Assembly: GCA_029266835.1 (NCBI GenBank)
Contig: JAQSWD010000013.1
Location: 1 to 39,282 of the forward strand
Length of the DNA stretch: 39,282 nt
Reading direction: 5' to 3'
Origin: Steroidobacteraceae bacterium
Lineage (GTDB): Bacteria > Pseudomonadota > Gammaproteobacteria > Steroidobacterales > Steroidobacteraceae
The notes below the pieces were generated by a model. The model was given only the letters and a program-made list of their open reading frames with translations. It was not told where the DNA came from and ran no database searches. Position numbers and translations under genes: made by a program. Shown piece after piece: positions 35,179-39,282 of the stretch (position 1 is the stretch's first letter; the number at the start of each line of letters is the position of its first letter).

Positions 35179-35652
35179 TCAGCCGGCCTTGAGAACCAGG
35201 CCGGCGTTCACCAGGCCCGCTTCACCCGCGAACTCGAACTCAGCCGTTTCGACGCGGATGCCGTGATTCTGCGAAATGCGCGCCAACCAGGCCATGATGC
35301 CGTCGAAGGGCGCGCGTTCGAAACGCACGCGCAGCGCCTTGTCGCCCGTCGGCTGCGTGCTCGCCAGCGATTTTCCCAAGCCGCTTTCGCGCGCGGAACT
35401 GTCGACCAGCACCACCAGATTTTCATTGGTGGCCACTGCGCCGGGACCGGGACCCGCCGCGGCGAGCTGCGGAATCGCACTCTGAATGAAGCTGAGGTCG
35501 CCTTGCTTGACCGTGATGCGTTGCTGCGCCTGGGCGATATTGCGATTCAGGGGCAGAACGACCGCCAGCACCAGCAGTACCACGGCAACCACGCCCCCCA
35601 ACAGGACCATGCGCCGTTCGCGCTCGGCGAGATTTTCGTACCACGCGCGCAT
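35179..35652 (-). CDS. gspM: Type II secretion system protein M
   Basis: A 157-residue inner-membrane protein that binds GspL in the assembly platform. It has a short cytoplasmic start (MRAWYENLAERERRMV), one membrane helix (about residues 16-34) and a periplasmic ferredoxin-like domain. The ERERRMVLLGG region before the helix is typical. Its ATG overlaps the gspL stop by one base (TGATG). Confidence 0.88.
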   Translation of the reverse strand: MRAWYENLAERERRMVLLGGVVAVVLLVLAVVLPLNRNIAQAQQRITVKQGDLSFIQSAIPQLAAAGPGPGAVATNENLVVLVDSSARESGLGKSLASTQPTGDKALRVRFERAPFDGIMAWLARISQNHGIRVETAEFEFAGEAGLVNAGLVLKAG

Positions 35653-36896
35653 CAGGCACCCGCCTTGCGGATCTGCAGGCGGCCACGGTAACTGTCGCCG
35701 CTCGCCGTGAGGTCCTTGATGTCCGCCTGCCAGCTCGCCGCACGCAGTTGCTGGCCGATGGCGTCGAGGCTGGCGGCATCCGGGGCGATCACGCGCAGGT
35801 CGAGCACGCCCTCACGATAATTGATGCCTTCGATGGTGGTGCTGGGCGCGGCATTACGCGCGACCGCGAGCGCGGCCAGCGCCGGGAGCAGGGCGCCGCC
35901 GCCTCCGCTGCGGACTTCGTCGAGGCGCTGCGCGATCCGTCGCCGTGCGTCAGTGGTGTTCTGCGCACCGGGCATGGCAGCACGGAAAGCGTCCTCGATG
36001 CTGGCGTTGAGCGTGGCTTCGGTTTTCTTCAGGCGCTGCAACTCGAAGAATCGTGATCCCAGATGCAGGCACAGCAACACGCCCGCGAGCACCGCGGCCA
36101 CGCGCCAGGCGCGCCAGCCTTGTTCCATGGGCGAACTGACCGCCATCGAGCCCTGCAGGATGTTCACCGCGTCACCGGTGGCGGCGGCGGGCGCCAGCAC
36201 GCTCAGCGGGCCGTGAGGCAGCAGTTGCACCTTCACTCCCGTGAACCGGTCGCGCCAGGCATCCACGGCCTGTTCATGAGCCTGCCATTCGTCGTGGCCG
36301 GCGTAGATGAGCAGGCCCGGCGCGGAGGCTTCGAGCCCCGGGATCGGCGCCGGCTGGCTGGCCAGCGCGATTTCGAAGGCATCGTTGATGGAGAGCGCCG
36401 GCATCACCAACGGTGCGCCATCCGCCGAACGCAGCGTCAGCGAGTCGCCATCGAGCAGGGCGATCATCTGGCCCGGCATGGCGGGCAGCAGCGAGGCCTC
36501 CGAGTAGATGGCCGAAGGATTGAGACCCGCGGCGCGCAATTCCGCCAGGCGCTCGTCGATGCGTGCACGCGCGATCACCACCACGGGCACGCGGCCGGTG
36601 GCGGAATCGCGCTCGCCCAATGCGAAATGGAGGTTCTCGATTTCGTCGGCGACGCGTTCTTCCAGCGCGTAGGGAATCACCTGCGCCAGCTTGGACGCGG
36701 ACTTCGCTGGCGCGTCACTCTCGGTGACCAGCGCCTCGTTGGCAGGCAGGATGACGGCAACCTTGCGGCCGGTACTCATGGCCGTTGCCTGCGACAGCTC
36801 GCCCGAAACCGGATTCACGATGACGTGACCGTCGGAGTTGCACACCATCCATCGAGGTGCGGCGCCATCGCGCAGTTGAATGATCAGCGACTCCAT
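35652..36896 (-). CDS. gspL: Type II secretion system protein L
   Basis: A 414-residue platform protein that links the GspE ATPase to the membrane complex. The cytoplasmic actin-like part fills about residues 1-260 (VIPYALEERVADEIENLHFAL is typical), then one membrane helix (about 268-285, VAAVLAGVLLCLHLG) and a periplasmic domain related to GspM. I start it at the ATG at 36896; the upstream extension of the frame overlaps the end of gspK and is not family-like. Start lies 7 bp after the gspK stop. Confidence 0.9.
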   Translation of the reverse strand: MESLIIQLRDGAAPRWMVCNSDGHVIVNPVSGELSQATAMSTGRKVAVILPANEALVTESDAPAKSASKLAQVIPYALEERVADEIENLHFALGERDSATGRVPVVVIARARIDERLAELRAAGLNPSAIYSEASLLPAMPGQMIALLDGDSLTLRSADGAPLVMPALSINDAFEIALASQPAPIPGLEASAPGLLIYAGHDEWQAHEQAVDAWRDRFTGVKVQLLPHGPLSVLAPAAATGDAVNILQGSMAVSSPMEQGWRAWRVAAVLAGVLLCLHLGSRFFELQRLKKTEATLNASIEDAFRAAMPGAQNTTDARRRIAQRLDEVRSGGGGALLPALAALAVARNAAPSTTIEGINYREGVLDLRVIAPDAASLDAIGQQLRAASWQADIKDLTASGDSYRGRLQIRKAGA

Positions 36897-36903
36897 GATT
36901 CGA

Positions 36904-37875
36904 CTACTCGCTTCCAAAGCTGCGCTGAACAGTACGCACGCGGTTGCTGTCTTCGCGATAAAGGACACTGTACAAAACGAACTCCGCAGTGCCAATACGG
37001 ATGTTGGTCCGAAGACGGAACCATGACGATTTCTCGTTGTAATGCGGATCGGCCAACGGCCATTTACTCGGATCCGAAAAGCTGGTTCCCAGCAGGCCCT
37101 TGTCCGGCCAGCAACCCTTCTTGCGATTGAGATCCAGCGGGGCGTTCTCCCACTGTGACTGCCCGTCGTTGTTGTTCAAGTCCAGCAGCTTGCCGAGGGC
37201 CGTGCAGGGATTCATGTCGACATACCAGGGTAGCGCGGACACGAAAGGCGCAATCCTCGCGTAGTTCTCGGCGCCGAACCCTGGCAGGGCCAACAGCTCG
37301 GATGTATGCATGATGAGCGTGTTGGGCGGCCGGTAGGGCGGCGACTGCGTGAGGTACAACGAATCCTCGCCACCGCCGCTGGGTTGCGGCGTGTTGTCGG
37401 TGTCCAGCCAGTCCACCAGCAGATCGGCGTAGCGCTGGTCGATGTTGAGGCTGCGCAGCAGTTCGGTGAAAACCTGCACCTGGCGCGGGTCCGCGACCAA
37501 CGAATTCGTCTGCGTGTCCCACATCACGACGGAATTGAGGTTGAAACGCGACGTGAGGTCTTCGATCTGGCCCTGCACCCAGATGCCCGTGCCTTCGATT
37601 TCGGTGGGAGGCAAGGGCTGTGCCCAGTCGCGATGCAGTTCCGTGCGGTTGTTGCTGGCGTCGTCCTCGAGCAATACCGCGGCCAACGCTTCGCCAGCCA
37701 TGCCGGCCTGCAGTGCCTGCTCGAGCGTGAAGGTCGCGGCGGCGCGCCTCGCGGCCATTGCCTTGTCGTAGGTGATGGCCGCCGCCACGGTGGTGGCGAT
37801 GGCGAACATCACGATGGCGACCAGCAGCGCCACGCCGCGCTGCCTCGATCGACCGGAACTCACGCGTGGCTTCAT
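36904..37875 (-). CDS. gspK: Type II secretion minor pseudopilin K
   Basis: A 323-residue large pseudopilin that caps the pseudopilus tip. The prepilin leader is basic (MKPRVSSGRSRQRG), with cleavage expected after Gly14, and the next residues VALLVAIVMF lack the Glu at position +5, as is normal for GspK. LEDLTSRFNLN-like and LLVDWLDTDNTPQP motifs identify the tip domain, and DTD and similar acidic residues may bind calcium. It overlaps gspJ by 4 bp. Confidence 0.92.
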   Translation of the reverse strand: MKPRVSSGRSRQRGVALLVAIVMFAIATTVAAAITYDKAMAARRAAATFTLEQALQAGMAGEALAAVLLEDDASNNRTELHRDWAQPLPPTEIEGTGIWVQGQIEDLTSRFNLNSVVMWDTQTNSLVADPRQVQVFTELLRSLNIDQRYADLLVDWLDTDNTPQPSGGGEDSLYLTQSPPYRPPNTLIMHTSELLALPGFGAENYARIAPFVSALPWYVDMNPCTALGKLLDLNNNDGQSQWENAPLDLNRKKGCWPDKGLLGTSFSDPSKWPLADPHYNEKSSWFRLRTNIRIGTAEFVLYSVLYREDSNRVRTVQRSFGSE

Positions 37876-38507
37876 GTCGGGATCTCGAACACGCGCAGCA
37901 CGCGCCCCCAGTCCTCGAGCACGATGGTGAACTCGATGGCCAGCGGTCGGAACAGTAGTTGGTCGGTCTGCAGCGGATTTGCGCCGCCGCTGGTCATGTT
38001 GGGCGGCCAGTCGGTGCGCCAGTTGCGCGAAGCGGGGTCCAGGAAGCGCATCTCGACGGATTCAACCTTGGACAGCAGCACGCGCCGCCGGGGTTCGGTG
38101 TTCAGCGCGGGATCCACCGACAACCAGTGCTCGCGCACCAGCGAATGATCCACCGCGTTGTAGCGATAACGAACCCGTTGCTCGGCCGGACGTGGTACGC
38201 CGGCCGGGTTGCTCCAGCCGGCACGGCTGAAAGTCACGAGGATTTCTTCGGCGCCGGTGCCCACGATGGCGGGCATGAGCTGGCCAGTGCCGCCGGTATC
38301 GCGCGCCGGCCGTGCGACGACTTGCGCGAAGTCCTGGGCCACCACGCGCATGCCGCGCTGGATCTCGGTGATGCGCGCCTGCGAGACGTTGATGGAATCG
38401 CGGTCGCGCAGTGCCTGGTTGATGGCGCCGTATCCGATGGCGAACATGACGGCCGCGATGAAGATCGCGATCATCACTTCGACGAGGGTGAAGCCGCGCG
38501 CGCGCAT
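37872..38507 (-). CDS. gspJ: Type II secretion minor pseudopilin J
   Basis: A 211-residue pseudopilin of the tip complex. The leader MRARG is followed by the N-methylated motif FTLVEVMIAIFIAAVMF, with the conserved Glu5. The body (RGMRVVAQDFAQVVARPARD, then VSFSR-like strands) fits GspJ. I start it at the ATG at 38507, overlapping the gspI stop by one base; the longer frame upstream is antisense-free but not family-like. Confidence 0.92.
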   Translation of the reverse strand: MRARGFTLVEVMIAIFIAAVMFAIGYGAINQALRDRDSINVSQARITEIQRGMRVVAQDFAQVVARPARDTGGTGQLMPAIVGTGAEEILVTFSRAGWSNPAGVPRPAEQRVRYRYNAVDHSLVREHWLSVDPALNTEPRRRVLLSKVESVEMRFLDPASRNWRTDWPPNMTSGGANPLQTDQLLFRPLAIEFTIVLEDWGRVLRVFEIPT

Positions 38508-39109
38508 CAGTTCGTCGGCGCTCCGGTCTTGGGTGGAGGCGTGGGCGACCCGCCCGGCGGGCCACCCGGCGGCGATCCACCGGGATCCAGGATGAAGGAG
38601 ACGGCTATCGGTGCGCGTCGATCGGACCGCGAGCTGCTGACGATGCCGGAAACCGTGGTGGTCCACGCGATGTTGCTCGTGCCGGTGCCGCTCGACGTGG
38701 ACGGTGACAGCTTCTGCGTATTGTCCTGCGCGACCATCTTGCGGTCGTCGACCAGTTCTCCCGTGGGATGGGATCGCACGTCGATGCGCCACATTCCTTC
38801 GAAGGGCAACTCGGTGACTTCTTCCTCCCACTCCCAACGCATGCCCGCCATGGTGGTGCTGCCCTTGCGCTTGCCTTCGCCCGGCATGTTCTGATCGATG
38901 CGCACTTCGGTGAGGCGGTTCAGCGCCACCCATTCCGCCAGCGTCTTCTCCTTGAGATAGATCACGTTGCTGGCCGACGAGGTGACCGAGCCCAGAAGGG
39001 CGCCTGCCGAGAGCGCGACGATGGCCAGCGCAATGAGCACTTCGAGCAACGTGAAGCCGCGTGCGCGAGCGGTGCGTGCCGGCCGGAGAGGTGAGGCGCG
39101 CAAGGTCAT
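38507..39109 (-). CDS. gspI: Type II secretion minor pseudopilin I
   Basis: A 200-residue pseudopilin. The leader of 18 residues ends RARG before FTLLEVLIALAIVALSAGALLG, with Glu5 present. The conserved WVALNRLTEVR block follows the membrane helix. Usual GspI is about 125 residues, and this one carries a long insertion rich in Ser/Thr and a Pro/Gly-rich tail (DPGGSPPGGPPGGSP). The ATG at 39109 overlaps the gspH stop by 4 bp. Confidence 0.9.
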   Translation of the reverse strand: MTLRASPLRPARTARARGFTLLEVLIALAIVALSAGALLGSVTSSASNVIYLKEKTLAEWVALNRLTEVRIDQNMPGEGKRKGSTTMAGMRWEWEEEVTELPFEGMWRIDVRSHPTGELVDDRKMVAQDNTQKLSPSTSSGTGTSNIAWTTTVSGIVSSSRSDRRAPIAVSFILDPGGSPPGGPPGGSPTPPPKTGAPTN

Positions 39110-39282
39110 CGGGAGGTGTTGGCGCGTTCCGCGGCGGTGAGCAGCTTGTCTTCGCCGGGCAGCGCCAGGCGGATGTTGGTCTGCTCGTCGGTGGCGATGA
39201 CCGCCACCGCGCCGCTTTCCTGGCGCGTGAGCCGCCATTCGAACGACGAGAGGTCGCCATTGCTGAAGATCATGATCTGCGG
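39106..39282 (-). CDS. gspH: Type II secretion pseudopilin H (5' part outside window)
   Basis: Only the last 58 codons are visible, reading PQIMIFSNGDLSSFEWRL and then DEQTNIRLALPGED, ending at TGA (39108-39106). IFSNGDLSSFEW is the typical C-terminal strand of GspH pseudopilins, and the place just upstream of gspI supports it. The N-terminal methylation motif lies beyond the right edge, so the call rests on the tail and context. Confidence 0.75.
   Translation of the reverse strand, partial: PQIMIFSNGDLSSFEWRLTRQESGAVAVIATDEQTNIRLALPGEDKLLTAAERANTSR

Overview
The window is a high-GC, densely packed stretch of a proteobacterial chromosome, most likely a gammaproteobacterium. The clues are a TonB-ExbB-ExbD-ExbD set, a type II secretion gsp operon, an AddAB-like helicase/nuclease pair and an AlaA-type aminotransferase. 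Xanthomonadales or Steroidobacter-like relatives are a guess. No rRNA, tRNA, CRISPR array, transposase gene or phage gene was seen.

Layout. (a) 1-1584: a partial DUF899 thioredoxin-like gene behind its TetR-family regulator, with a clear repeated operator, then a small DUF2007 gene. (b) 1604-8464, minus strand: a branched-chain amino acid operon read as leader peptide, attenuator, ilvC, leuA, ilvE, leuC, leuD, leuB. ilvC carries an internal deletion with a frameshift that removes metal-binding residues, while the leader with its terminator/antiterminator looks intact. (c) 8497-12855, plus strand and divergent from (b): M17 aminopeptidase, MFS transporter, ilvD. (d) 13149-18252: tonB, exbB, two exbD and two paralogous secreted repeat proteins, with hairpins between several of the genes. 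(e) 18313-21656: a class III CoA-transferase divergent from an HMG-CoA-lyase-like gene, then an ankyrin lipoprotein and a Prx5-type peroxiredoxin. (f) 21706-23423, minus strand: etfB-etfA. (g) 23485-27105: a peptide/nickel-type ABC importer without a binding protein, whose two ATPases are fused through a tandem-repeat linker. (h) 27143-34409: alaA-like aminotransferase, then an overlapping nuclease/helicase pair of AddB/AddA type. (i) 34423-39282, minus strand: gspH-I-J-K-L-M-N, gspH cut by the window edge.

How the genes work together. Regions (b) and (c) supply leucine, valine and isoleucine synthesis steps (IlvC, IlvD, LeuA, LeuCD, LeuB, IlvE) from divergent transcription units; acetolactate synthase is not in the window. 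The leader peptide, rich in Leu, Val and Ile codons, and the mutually exclusive RNA stems point to ribosome-mediated attenuation of the whole minus-strand operon. The Ton cluster energises outer-membrane uptake and the gsp cluster secretes folded proteins. The least expected items are the broken ilvC under an intact attenuator, the two repeat proteins tied to the Ton genes, the 24-bp in-frame repeat in the fused ABC ATPase, and two GGGGACAG-type hairpin repeats between genes.
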